Shown: positions 22,919-33,670 of the stretch, piece after piece
Position numbering within the stretch: the stretch's first letter is position 1
Layout: the number at the start of each line of letters is the position of its first letter
NCBI GenBank assembly: GCA_027186245.1
Contig: CP114495.1
Coordinates: 3,549,001-3,613,000 of the forward strand
Length of the DNA: 64,000 nt
Direction of reading: 5' to 3'
DNA from: Coriaria nepalensis
Taxonomy: Eukaryota > Streptophyta > Magnoliopsida > Cucurbitales > Coriariaceae
The notes under the pieces: model-generated
Told to the model about the DNA's origin: nothing
Seen by the model: the letters and a program-made list of their open reading frames with translations, nothing else
The model's database searches: none
Made by a program: the position numbers and the translations under genes

Positions 22919-22924
22919 TGTCTC
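22919..22924 (+). promoter_or_regulatory. TGTCTC auxin-response-type element upstream of SAUR
   Basis: A canonical TGTCTC hexamer about 90 bp upstream of the SAUR start codon, in the plus orientation. ARF transcription factors bind this motif. Depending on the true transcription start it could lie in the leader rather than the promoter. Six bases alone are weak evidence. Confidence 0.3.
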
Positions 22925-25100
22925 TCTAAGTGCTCCAAACAACATCACCCTCCATATCAAGTGTTTAACCCCGGTCATAGATCAAATGAAACACGAACTT
23001 AACCCTCGGCCTCGATGTATTGCTCATGATCAATCACTCTATCGAGATGGATCGATGAAGAAAAGGTACATGAATGAAATCTTAATTTCAAAATCAGAAG
23101 GGAAGGAGTTGTGAAATTTATAAGGGAGTGATCCCTAACTAGCTAGCTGATCTCACATACATAAAGAAGAACCTTAGTGGGAATTGCTAATGATTCACGG
23201 TGAATCAAGGATGAGGGTGGGACTAGCTATAGCTCTTAATAAAGGAAGCCGGCTCTAAGATATTTATATACCGAAGAATCTCGTTTAAATAATATTTTTA
23301 GTCAGTCCCGATTTAAAAGTATTGTGTTAAGTTAATAATTTATTAAAATTATAAAATAATTAATTTAATATATAACTAAATTAATATATTTTCTTGATTC
23401 CAACATTATTAATTTATCTATATTTTAATATATATATTTATATATATATATATATATAAAAGAAGAAGGTGAATGAATTCAATTACAACTTGAGTAGAAC
23501 TTAGAAAACACCCAGGAGAAAATGCTTGCCCTCACTTTGCGTTTCTGAAGGGGCAGTCTCAATGCATTCCTGTGTATAAAATATATATAGACCCATATTA
23601 TACAGCGCTAGGAAAGGAGGCTTATGTGTTTGCTTGCAATAAGATCAATCAACTTGCGAATTACAACCTACTTGTCAACTCCCAAAGTTGTTGATAAAAA
23701 AAAAAAAAAATAATAATAATAATAAATATATATATAACCTTCGTAGAAGATGCGTTAAATTTTTTTATATGTTTAATGCATGATTTTTATTGATAAAAAA
23801 AAAAGAAAAAAAAAAGAAAAAAAAAAAGAAAGAAGGTGTATTAAATTAAATCAATAATTTTTTAATGATAATTAATATAATTAGATCTATTTTTTAAGTG
23901 GTTTGAATTTTTAAAATAATATGTAATTTAATATCTTATCTTAGAAAAGAATTTGAATTTAAATCTATTTTAAATTTTGCATATCTATACGTACGAAACA
24001 CATGTTATTATGAACTTTTGTGAACTTGCATGCGAAAGTAAATATAATCAAGGGCTTGTTTTTAAATACATTTCAAAACACATTTTTTTTCACTAAGATT
24101 ATTTGACGTATTTCAATAATATGCCTCTACTTTTTTAATTACAAAAATATCCTTAAATATTTTTTATTTTTATTCTTATAAAAAAAAAATAAAAAAATAA
24201 AAAAAAAACTACTGGAGCTTCAACAGTTAGGAGCTTCGACCTCTTTCTTTTCTTTTAAGAATAAAAATAAAAATATTTAAAGATATTTTTTATAATTATT
24301 TTAAAATCCATTATAAAAAGTTTATCTTAAATTAAAAGATAAAAATTTAATCTTAAAAATTATTTGGCGGGTCTTGCCACATGAGCCACGTAAGCAAACT
24401 ATATATATATATATTTATTTTATAAATATAAAAATAAATTTTAAAACGTAAAATTATACTTTAAAACATGTAATCAAACAGATCAAAGGAGTTAATGCAT
24501 CTAAAGTGGTAAAAAGCTAATTTATTTAAGTGTCACATTGTCATCACTATTATATGCATTTGGATACACTGTAGTATATATAAGATAAAGTTCAAAAGTT
24601 TAATAATGTAATTATTTTTCAGACATACTCTTCGTATTCCATGTTACATAATATAGAGTTAAACGAAAGGCGTATTTATTTTTTATTTTATTTTATTTCT
24701 TCTTATTTTTTATTATTTATTAATTTATCGTTGATTTTGCAAAAAAAAAAAAAAAAAAAAAAAAGTTGATTTTGTTTTTATTAATTAATATACAACTTGT
24801 GTTTAATTATTGTCATGACGACACTTGTTGTCTACTTCCTATGTGTACTCGGAGAAATTTGTTTAGTTCTTGGTTACGGTTTCTCTGTCTACGTTTGGTG
24901 AAAGACAAATTGGTAGGTTTCTGATTAACATTAGGATACTAATTATTTGAGCTCATAACCTTTTTTTTTTTTTTTTTTTTTTTTAATAAATTAATTTATC
25001 ATTTAAACCTTTTAATAAGTTCATATATAATATATTATTTACCTGTTCTAATGTTAATCATTAGTTGACATTAGTGACCATATATTATATGATATATAAA

Positions 25101-25135
<35 letters not shown>

Positions 25136-25659
25136 TATGTATAATAGTTGACATTATTTACTTCTATTATTGATCGAGAGATTTCGTAATTGTTTAAAGT
25201 GATTAATGGATAGTCATGGTTGGTATCTTGCGTCATAGTGGAGGTGAGATTGGTTTAAGAAGTAATTAAGTAAACTGATTTGTTTTAGTGACTAAAATTT
25301 TTAAATATCGATATAGAAAACAAAGACGATCACTTCTTTTCCTCGCTGACTTTTTCGAGTGTGATGTAGAAATAACATAATTAATACTTTATCTTAAGTC
25401 AACTTGTTAATCATATACATCACTACATCACGTGTCAAACAAGAACATTCAAGCGTGCAAGATTGTCCAAGTAATTAACAGAGTGATTAATGCAGAGAAA
25501 TGACAGATTACCTCAGCCAGTGTGAAGGCTTATTTTTTCTGTTTTTAAAATACATATATAATTAGTTCAAACTTAAAAATAATATAAATAAAATATATTT
25601 TATATTTAATTAATTATTTTTCATTTTAAGTATAAAGCAGTTAAAATATATATTTATTT
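22925..25659. other. AT-rich intergenic DNA
   Basis: SAUR upstream region followed by very AT-rich sequence with poly-A (about 24,740-24,764), poly-T (about 24,961-24,984) and (TA)n (about 25,106-25,131) runs and a foldback at ~24.15-24.29 kb. No gene recognised. Confidence 0.5.
24146..24290. repeat. AT-rich foldback
   Basis: The left arm reads AAATATCCTTAAATATTTTT then TTTTATTTTTATTCTTA, and the right arm carries the inverted match (AAGAATAAAAATAAAAATAT, TTTAAAGATATTTTT). A central unpaired GC-richer segment contains a short inverted AGCTTC/GAAGCT-type motif. This could be a small MITE, but low complexity prevents defining ends. Confidence 0.35.
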
Positions 25660-27975
25660 TTTTAAAAAAATTTTGAAGAGCTAAGTTTCTGGAATATCTG
25701 ATATGGACATGACAATCCCAAGTCAATGTGCTTGGTATATTCATGAAAAACAGGAATGGATACAATCTGAATTGTTGATTTACTATCACAGTAGAGTTTT
25801 AACATGAAAACGGAGAGGATAACCCAGATCCTTAAAAAAGCTGAATGATCCATATGATCTCACAAGTCACAGACAACATGGCACGGTACTCCCCCTCAGC
25901 AGATGAGCGAGATACAAGATGTTGCTTCTTTGATTTCCACGAAAGCATTGAAGAACCAAGCTTGATACAGTGGCCAGATGTTGAACGGCAAGTAATGGGG
26001 CAGACAACCCAATTACTATCACAACATGCAGTTAGATGAAGAAATGACTTAGAGGATAAAAAATGCCAAGGTCGGGATAAGTTTTGAGGTAATGAAGAAC
26101 ACGATGTGCAGCTGCCAAATTTGATGTCTTAGGAGCATGCGTGAACTGACTTAGAAGTTAGACCGACCTTGAAACATATGGTCTCGTCATAGTTAAGTAA
26201 ATCAAACAGCCAATGAGGCGTTGGTAAGGCTAATGATCATCAAGCAATTTATCTGTGGCATATTTTGATGAGAGAGAATAAAAAAACAGAGATGGTGAGC
26301 TTGAGATGTTATTCCATAGGAGTCAATACATGCCTAGTTTTGGAAAGACCAGCATCAGAGATTAATTCTAGAGCATATTTATGCAGATTCAAACAGATAC
26401 AAGCAGCGGAACGTGCAATTTCTGTTCCCAAGAAGAACTTCAAAGGATCAAGATCCTTGATGTGGAAATGGGAATCAAGAACTTTGATTGCCACATGAAA
26501 TGTTTAAGATTTTGTATCTTGGGAAATGGAGGTTAAAAAATAATAATATAATCAAGATATAAAGTCATAGGATACATGGGAAGAAAGTTGATACCTAGCA
26601 GTGTCTTTGTTGAAGACCATTCCGGATAAGATAAATCAAGGGGAGTGGAGACTTTATAATCTCCCCACCATATGGGATGTTGTGTATTTCGCGATGATCT
26701 TCTCAGTGGAACTAAAGAAGTACAAGAGGGCGGAACTTCAATTTAAACATGAGAAGGACAATGAGAGTGGGAGGTATATGAAGGCATAGAACTAGAAGAA
26801 AGTGGAGATGGACAAGAAAGAGTTTTGAGTGGAAAAAACTGGAGGCTTGTCATAGAAAATGTCATGCTGATAGGGTGGAGATATGAGGTGCTCAGTTGGA
26901 CTAAAAAGTTGAAAAGGAAAGACATCTTGTTCAAAAACATCTCTGCTAACCAAGAATTGAGAGGTGTTAAGATTAAGAAGCCTATATCCCTTTTGAATTT
27001 GTGCATAACCAAGGAAGACACATGGGATTGAACGAGGGGCAAATTTATTTTTGGTGCGGATAGAGGTGGCATAATACAAACAGATAAAGGTCTTTACGTG
27101 ACTGATACAAGGTGGTTTTCCATACAACAACTCATAAGGGGTTTTTTTTTGGGCAGAATAGGAGTGGGGGTACAATTTAAGAGGTGGGTAGCAGTGAGAA
27201 TGTAATCACCCAAGTGGTGATCAGAGATGGAAGATTGAAATTTAAGGGCCCGAACTATATTGAGAATGTATCTATGCTTCTTTTCTACTCTTCCATGTTG
27301 TTGGGGTGAATAGAGACAGGTTGTCTCATGATAATGTCAAGAGTGTGAAATAGGGAAGAACAAGTGGAATTAACATATTCAAGTTCATAATCAGAACGGA
27401 TGCATTTGATAGGGAGAAAGAATTGAGTGTGAATCATTTGAATAAATGATCGAATATAGGAATGAACCTCATGTTTTAAGCAAAGGAGAAAAGTCCATGT
27501 ACCTCTACTGTAATCCTCCATATTTGACATTGTTGTGGTTGGGAGTTCTGTAGGGGTCCCATGTGTCCATATGGAGGAGTTCAAAGGGTTGTGAAGTGGT
27601 GGAAGTACTTAAAGGGAAAGGGACTCTCATTTTTTTGGCAAGAGAACATACTGAGCAGTGAGAGATAACAACACTAGAGAGACGAGAAAACTCAAGATGC
27701 AATGTCAATCTATAGTATGAGATGTTTGGACCCAAACGTTCATGCCATATTTTTAAATTTGAAAGGGACCATTTATAAGTAGTGGTTGCATTACAGAATG
27801 AAGAAGATACACTTATAAAAGGAATGGAAGAATTGGCAGAAAGGGCAAATGAATGGGATGAATCTGTTGAGAGAAAATATAGTTCATGCCAAGCTTTACC
27901 AATCCCCAAATGATCGCTAGTCAAAAGGTCCTGCACCAGGCAATGTTTGGGGTAAAAAAATGCACTATGCATTGA
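25660..27975 (-). pseudogene. Copia pol remnant (integrase, RT tail, RNase H)
   Basis: Minus-strand order: GAG-pre-integrase (27.7-27.97 kb; GKAWHELYFLS and WHERLG motifs), integrase core and C-terminus (27.65-26.80 kb; HRYILNIVRAL, ELLYGKPP, CVFLGYAQIQKGYRLLNL), an RT tail (26.49-26.31 kb; HIKDLDPLKFFLGTEIARS) and RNase H (26.04-25.67 kb; SAEGEYRAM, LYCDSKSTIQI, HEYTKHIDL). Most of RT, including the YVDD box, is missing between integrase and RT tail. Stops and frameshifts are common. No LTR or primer-binding site was identified. A ~25-bp piece resembling the RNase H end at 25,682 recurs near 28,230. Confidence 0.75.
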
Positions 27976-29935
27976 TTATTAGAGGTTATGCATGAAATAG
28001 ATAGTAAAGTGTACTTGAAATAGATACTATAATTTTGGGATCCAATTAGTGGTTGTGCCACAAGGATGAACCCTGAGGTGTCATAAGGGTGGAGATAGAA
28101 CAGGTGGTTAAAATCGATGATAATCTGGTTTGTATTTGGTAGAGGTACAGTCTCTGTTGCAACACGATTTCCTTTCTAACTAAGCATGCAGCTGAATTGG
28201 GAGAACAAACTCACCTAGTCGACGTGGAGGAAGCTTCTGGAATATCTGATGATGTGGACATAAGAGCTATTGATATTGATATTGATATTGGATTAATATC
28301 CTTATTAAATTTTATGATGAGCTATACGTAAATATGTAAATGCTCTTAACAGCTAAGATGTATGTATGGGTAAATTACTCATTGTTTTTTTACTTTGCTC
28401 GTGTTAATGGTGAAAACATCCAGATCTAAAATGGGTGGTGTATATTTTCTATTAAAATAATTTCTTTTGAAAGTGAAACTTTTACGATTATTTTTCTTCT
28501 TTCTTACAAAACTTACTGCATTTGGCGTATATCCATAGAATTTTGACATGTAACATATAATTGTATGCTCCTTGAACATAAATACTGCATCCAGACTCTC
28601 ATCCCTAACTCATATGATTCTTTATTGTATGCCCCCCCCCCCCTTGAGCATATATTAAAAAAAGTTGAACTATGAGTATTTGGTTCGTCTTAATATCCTA
28701 TTTAATTAAAAATTAGATTCTTTCTTCTTAAATTTTGATCTCAAGAATTTTAATCGAAATACATTAAATATTTTTGACAGTTCCGCAACTAGATAGCAAC
28801 TAGATAATGTAATAGACAAACCACAATCTTTTTTGCTGGGGTTAAGTTTGTCGGCTTACTATAAACAACTTATTTCACTCATGTTAAACATTCTTTGTAA
28901 AATCTATTTATCTCCATTAGTAGAGAATATATATATATATGTATGTATGTATATAAGGAATATTGGAGTGAAGAAAGTAGAAGAAACAAATTTACTGACT
29001 TATAATTTTAAGCTTGAGGTATGCGTGATTTTGAATGTTTGAAGTAATGTGTTAAACTAAGTAACCAAAAACAGAAGTGTAGTCGAGCCGGGATTGTGAA
29101 GCCCAAAATCTGTTTGGCAGCCGATGACCTTGTCTTCAACCGTTGGGTCACGATCTATCTGAATATTACTGACGGGTCAAAATTTATTAGGGTTTGACCT
29201 TTTTTCCTTGACTCATATGGAATCAGTCCACGCGGTTTCGGGTGATACCCTTTGCTCTCTTTCTTTTGGCAGTAGCACCTTTCTTTCTCCTTCCTTGCAT
29301 GCAAACCTTGCTCTCCATGCAAACCTGTGCGAAATCTACTCTTAATTGATCTGTGCTTAATGTATGTGTATGCTCTTTTTCCCTTGATTTCGATTTGCTT
29401 TGTTATGACCTATGAGAGATATTGTTGCTCTTATGGTTAGGTTATTGCTTGATTTGTGTTCGTGCGGTTAGGGTTCCAATTTGAGGATTTTGTTTGATTC
29501 ATGTTTGGTTATTGATTTTCATATTGTAATCTTTAAAAAAAAATTGATTTATAATGCTACGAGTACCGATCATTTTTGCGAGTTTAAGAATGAATGTAGT
29601 TTCATAATTTATTTAAATTATTGAATCGAAACATTATAACTTATATATTTATTTTATGTTTTGAGATTGAATCTTAAATATATTAATCAACCATGAAATT
29701 AGACAATAAATGAACAGATCTCTTAGGCAATATTTAGGGTGCTATGTGGACTAAATAATCCAATTGGTAAAATACTAGAGCGGTCTCAAATCACAACAAA
29801 AAGTCATGAGTTAGTAGACTTGATATATGATTGGTGACCCCATGCCCATTAAAACGATTACAAGATTACAATTCATTAAAGGAAAAATAAATTGAAATGA
29901 AACAAGTTCAATCAAGTTCGTTGTTCTTGACAATT
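27976..29935. other. Intergenic with a possible orphan leader
   Basis: 28,266-28,292 is a short TATTGA repeat and 28,632-28,643 a run of 12 C. Around 29,050-29,480 the sequence is less AT-rich, pyrimidine-rich and contains TTAGGGTTT and a possible intron donor (AATGTATGTG, ~29,360). It resembles a plant promoter plus 5' leader, but no coding sequence follows on the plus strand. Nothing else recognised. Confidence 0.35.
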
Positions 29936-31750
29936 CTATATTTTTTTCCTTCCTATTGACATTGGACTCCCACCGAACAATTCTTCAATCAAACCTTCAA
30001 TGTCTTCCGGCTGGTACTTTATATACCTCCCGGTCCTTCTCCAGTTCAAATACTGCTCGAACCGTCCATAAAACAACTGGAAAGCCAGAATTATGACGGC
30101 AGAAATAGACACCCTAAGCTCCGACTGAAGCTGCTCATCGCTCACAACCCACGTCCTTTGCGTCTTGTGTATTTCATCGAACATCGAATTAAGCCCTTTA
30201 AACCTCTCCTTCGATATAGTCATAGACAACTTTCCTTTCACTTGCAAACCCTCATGGATGAGACATTGCAACACCTTACCCCACGTTTCCCGTTGATAAT
30301 TCTTATGGTATTGCCTCGAAATGGATGATATTTTCCTACACCACATGTCTCCCGTTGTTCATCAGGAAGATGTAACGCCAACTAACGTCCTGGTAAAGCT
30401 TCAATTTCATATCGAGATTCGCAGCCAACAAAACCATTACCGTCATCACTTGAATCATCAACGGCGACTTCGCAGTAATATTATGTAATTCATTTTCATT
30501 TGCTAACTTCTCTCTTGTGGGCTCGGAATCGATATTCTTGATAATATTTTCTTTTTCGTGCTGATTCAATACTTGTTCTAGAGTATCCTTATCCTCACAT
30601 GCATATTTAAGATAATTCATTATATACCGCGTTACAGGATGAACGTTCCAACACCCCCCCCCCCCCCCCCCAGGAACTGCTCATTATCGCTCTTAATCAA
30701 CGTCTCGAGGTCACAAAAGATACCCACTGCCGCTTGTCCTATCCAATTCTTCCCTTCAATTTCCGATTTCAACTCCTTCAAGGAACCTTCCGGTAGATCT
30801 TTAACCACGGGCATTAAATCCTGAAGCATCTCGTACATGTCCAATAACTTGAACAGCCTCTCAGCCGATCACTTCATTAAAACAACTATGTCCGGAAAAT
30901 TGAGAAGCTGGATCAAGATTGTTCGAGCTAAATTGCTAAACATGGTTTGAAAAATTGATGAAAAGTCAGAAAAGACGGAATCACATAACTTCGTTTCTCC
31001 TGGAAAGAGAACGTTTAAGCATTGCTCGACGATGTATATCCATGTGGTGATTTCTTCTTCGAGCGATTCCCAAGGCATTCTAAGCCCGTCCTCTACAATA
31101 AAGCTTTCGTACCCTAGTTTACATAGCTCGTTTCGGAAAGCATGTCTCCTTTGTATATTGTAAATCATACAACATTCTTGCTCGTACATAGCGGATATTA
31201 TTGTTCGGATGATTTTGTTCATCCTAGACACTATTTCAGGCGATAATGATGGGAATTTTACATCTTCTTCTTCTTCTCTGAAAGATTTGGAGTTACATTT
31301 TTCTTGTACTTCACTTTGTCCGTTGATTGGCTGTTGATCGATGATGCTATTAATATTTTCGAACGAGGAGTTTTGTTTCATTGTGTTAGTTGATTTCTGA
31401 TCAGAATCATTCTCAGATGGTTCAGAAAGAATGGCTTGGAGCTCTTCGTCAAGAAACAACAAGGCTCATTGAAGAACAGAGCTAGTTCGGTTAAGAGAAG
31501 GTCCATAAGGTCCTGTCCCGAGCTAGTTCGACAACAAGAAGGAGATGCGATTAACGGCTTCGATGAAAGAAGAAAAATCTTGTAGATCATGGTAGTGGTG
31601 ATGATGCATTGCATGGTACTTGGCTAACATGGAATCGACCCATTTGGATAACGATTCAATGCAACTACGAATCTTGTCCTCCTCTTGAGAATTCGATATG
31701 GTTTTAAGGAATTGATCTACCTCCTGGAAAATAAGATCGAGGGGGGGCAA
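29936..31750 (-). pseudogene. EXO70 exocyst subunit gene (EXO70B-like), decayed
   Basis: EXO70 proteins tether secretory vesicles to the plasma membrane as part of the exocyst; plant copies are often intronless, as here. Minus-strand blocks in order: N-terminal FLKTISNSQEEDKIRS region (31.75-31.52 kb); a long frame with FPSLSPEIVSRMNKI, CDSVFSDFSSIFQTMFSNLAR and LIQLLNFPDIV (31.46-30.87 kb); DMYEMLQDLMPVVKDLPEGS (30.84 kb); MNYLKYACEDKDTLEQVL to YIFLMNNGRH (30.62-30.34 kb); and the C-terminus QYHKNYQRETWGKVLQCL to YIKYQPEDIEGLIEELF (30.33-29.94 kb). Damage: an in-frame TGA at 31466-31468, an 18-C run (30654-30671) in a conserved GGG site, and a deletion plus frameshift at ~30,340 removing the motif between NNGR and WCRK. 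B-subgroup placement is a judgement by eye. Confidence 0.85.
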
Positions 31751-32164
31751 ACTGGGACCGCTGGGACTCAGCTGATCTTAGACAGGAGAATTTTCCTTTT
31801 GTTGTTGTCGTTGTAGACTGCTTGATTTCTCGTGAATGATGTCCAGATGACTTCGAGGGAAGCCGTTGTAATTTTTGTGAAACTAACAGATTTCTGGTGT
31901 GAGGGTTTCTCCATGAAATCTTATATGAATCAAAATTCGATGCATTTTTGTCAAGGAAGAAAGTTAACGTGTTTTGTGGAAGAGAGCAGGAGATGAAATC
32001 ATGGCAAGGGGGTAGTTCCACCTTTCCTTGAAGTAGTACATCTTCTCAGATACTTTAAAAAAAAAAAAACAATTTCAATGGAATATGAAAAAGAAAAAGC
32101 TCAGAGAGAACGAAAGAAAAGGAATAAGTGGATGAAACTCGTAATGTTTGTATTAACTATTCCA

Positions 32165-32964
32165 AAAGAATATGAAAAGCCTTGAAAGATGTCAAAGAAC
32201 AGCTTTAACAGGGCCGAGTTGGTGACAAGAGGAGACTTAGAAGCAATTCCTGCCATAACCAAACATTATAGTGTGTACAGATTAAATATCAAAATTTTAT
32301 ATGGAGGGTTCTAGAAACTAGACGAAGTGAGCAAATTACCCTCAGCCACAAGGTGGACCCCCTCTTCCAGTTCTTCTTTGGAAGCGAAAGTTCTAGAACG
32401 AGACAGAGCTGCTTAGCCTCCGAACCGGAAAATCTTCGAGCAGTCAACGCAAGATCTATGGCGTTACCGCATCCGACGATACTCGGCAATCTCTGAAGCG
32501 TACCGATGTCTGCAGCGATCGCCAAATCGACCTCTTTCACGGAGAAGAAACTTACTCAGTGCAAAATCTAATGTCAGAGGCGGTGATGATATCGATCCCT
32601 CAGCCAATACAAGCGCCGTGGATGGAGGCGATCACTGGTTTCCGGCACCGTTGGATCGCGGTGATCGCGTCATGCATGAACTTAATCTGTCTCTGAAGCT
32701 TCTCTCCCTTCGTCCTTTGTCGCTGGACTTGACCTGATTCCGGATAGGGTTTTAAGATCGATTCCGGAGCAGAAGCTGTTTCCGGCGCCGGAGAGGAGGA
32801 TGACGCTGACGTTAGGGATTTCGTCGAGGGAAGAGAAGGTTTGGGGAGTTCGTCGAAGAAGTCGTGCGAGAGAGCGTTGTGATGCGAGGGACGGTTGAGG
32901 TGAGGTAAGAGACGGAGGAGGAAGGGTTCTTCTGGATGATTTCCAGGGATTTGAATTTCGCCAT
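32165..32964 (-). pseudogene. Peroxisomal dienoyl-CoA isomerase (DCI1-like) gene, decayed
   Basis: Intact relatives (delta3,5-delta2,4-dienoyl-CoA isomerase, crotonase fold) act in peroxisomal beta-oxidation of unsaturated fatty acids. Minus-strand similarity starts MAKFKSLEIIQKNPSSSV (ATG 32964) and continues through SSLDEIPNVSVILLSGAG and FCSGIDLKTLSGI (oxyanion/active-site region), a crotonase loop around RKPVIASIHGACIG where a TGA interrupts the glycine run, then VKEVDLAIAADIGTLQRLPS and LALTARRFSGSEAK. Two frameshifts lie in the first 60 residues. After GTGGCTGAGG at ~32.32 kb an intron-like gap with a GT start and AG end precedes a fragment beginning GIASKSPL (from 32249). Retained introns show this is a decayed genomic copy, not a retrocopy. 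The peroxisomal C-terminal end was not found. Confidence 0.85.
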
Positions 32965-33232
32965 TTGCAATCTGAGCCTCTTTGCTTGCAGTGAGAAGAG
33001 AGAAGCTCGTCGTTCAACGATGGCGGGAATGGGAGAAAAGTCTTGATGATAAAATATTAAATTAAATAATTTTTTTATAAAAAAGGAGGACCAATAGTTA
33101 CATCCCACGTGGGAAACAAAATGTATTCTGACATGGAAAAATGACGTGGATTTATACGTTGGTTTTCTACCCCATTCTCAAGGAGAAAAAAATGAAGCAA
33201 ATCATTAATTGAAAATAAATAAAAGAAAAAGA

Positions 33233-33303
33233 GGTCCTACCGGGAGTCGAACCCAGGTCGCTGGATTCAAAGTCCAGAGTGCTAACCACTACACCATAGA
33301 ACC
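33233..33303 (-). tRNA. trnQ-UUG: tRNA-Gln (UUG)
   Basis: A 71-nt cloverleaf on the minus strand: acceptor GGTTCTA pairs with TAGGACC (one G-U pair), the D arm contains GTGTAGTGGTTAGCAC, the anticodon stem CTGGA/TCCAG encloses loop CTTTGAA with anticodon TTG (33268-33270 on the plus strand), and the T arm is CTGGG-TTCGACT-CCCGG. Box A and box B promoter sequences are intact. A TTTTT terminator follows within ten bases of the 3' end. No intron. Nuclear type, predicted functional. Confidence 0.95.
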
Positions 33304-33611
33304 AACCTGATGGCTATCTCATATATACAGTATTTAATTGATTAACATTAATTGAATATCATTAATTATTAAGAGAATTTGTAAAATTAAGCCCCAAAAA
33401 AAACTTTATTCAAAACATTATATTCAAAAAAGTTTTTTTAATTTAAAAATGGCCTCCCACTTTTACTCCATTGAAATTTTTAAATGAAAATTTAAAGAAA
33501 ATATAAAATGACATTATTACACTTCAGTTAAATTTTGAAAAAAAAAAAATGAAGATGGAAACCGAACCCCTCACCTTCCCTCCCTCCATTTTTGCCGAGC
33601 ACATTCACCAC

Positions 33612-33666
33612 CATCTTCATCTTCATCTTCATCTTCATCTTCATCTTCATCTTCATCTTCATCTTT
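33612..33666 (+). repeat. (CATCTT)n microsatellite
   Basis: About nine near-perfect copies of a six-base CATCTT unit. It lies just upstream of the first open frame of the Ulp1-like gene and generates a spurious FIFIFI reading frame. Confidence 0.9.
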
Positions 33667-33670
33667 TCCT

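Noticed and set aside
31704..32021. 105-residue minus-strand frame as the EXO70 N-terminus
   Set aside because: Only its lower part overlaps the EXO70-like region; the upstream part shows no exocyst similarity and is read in a different frame.
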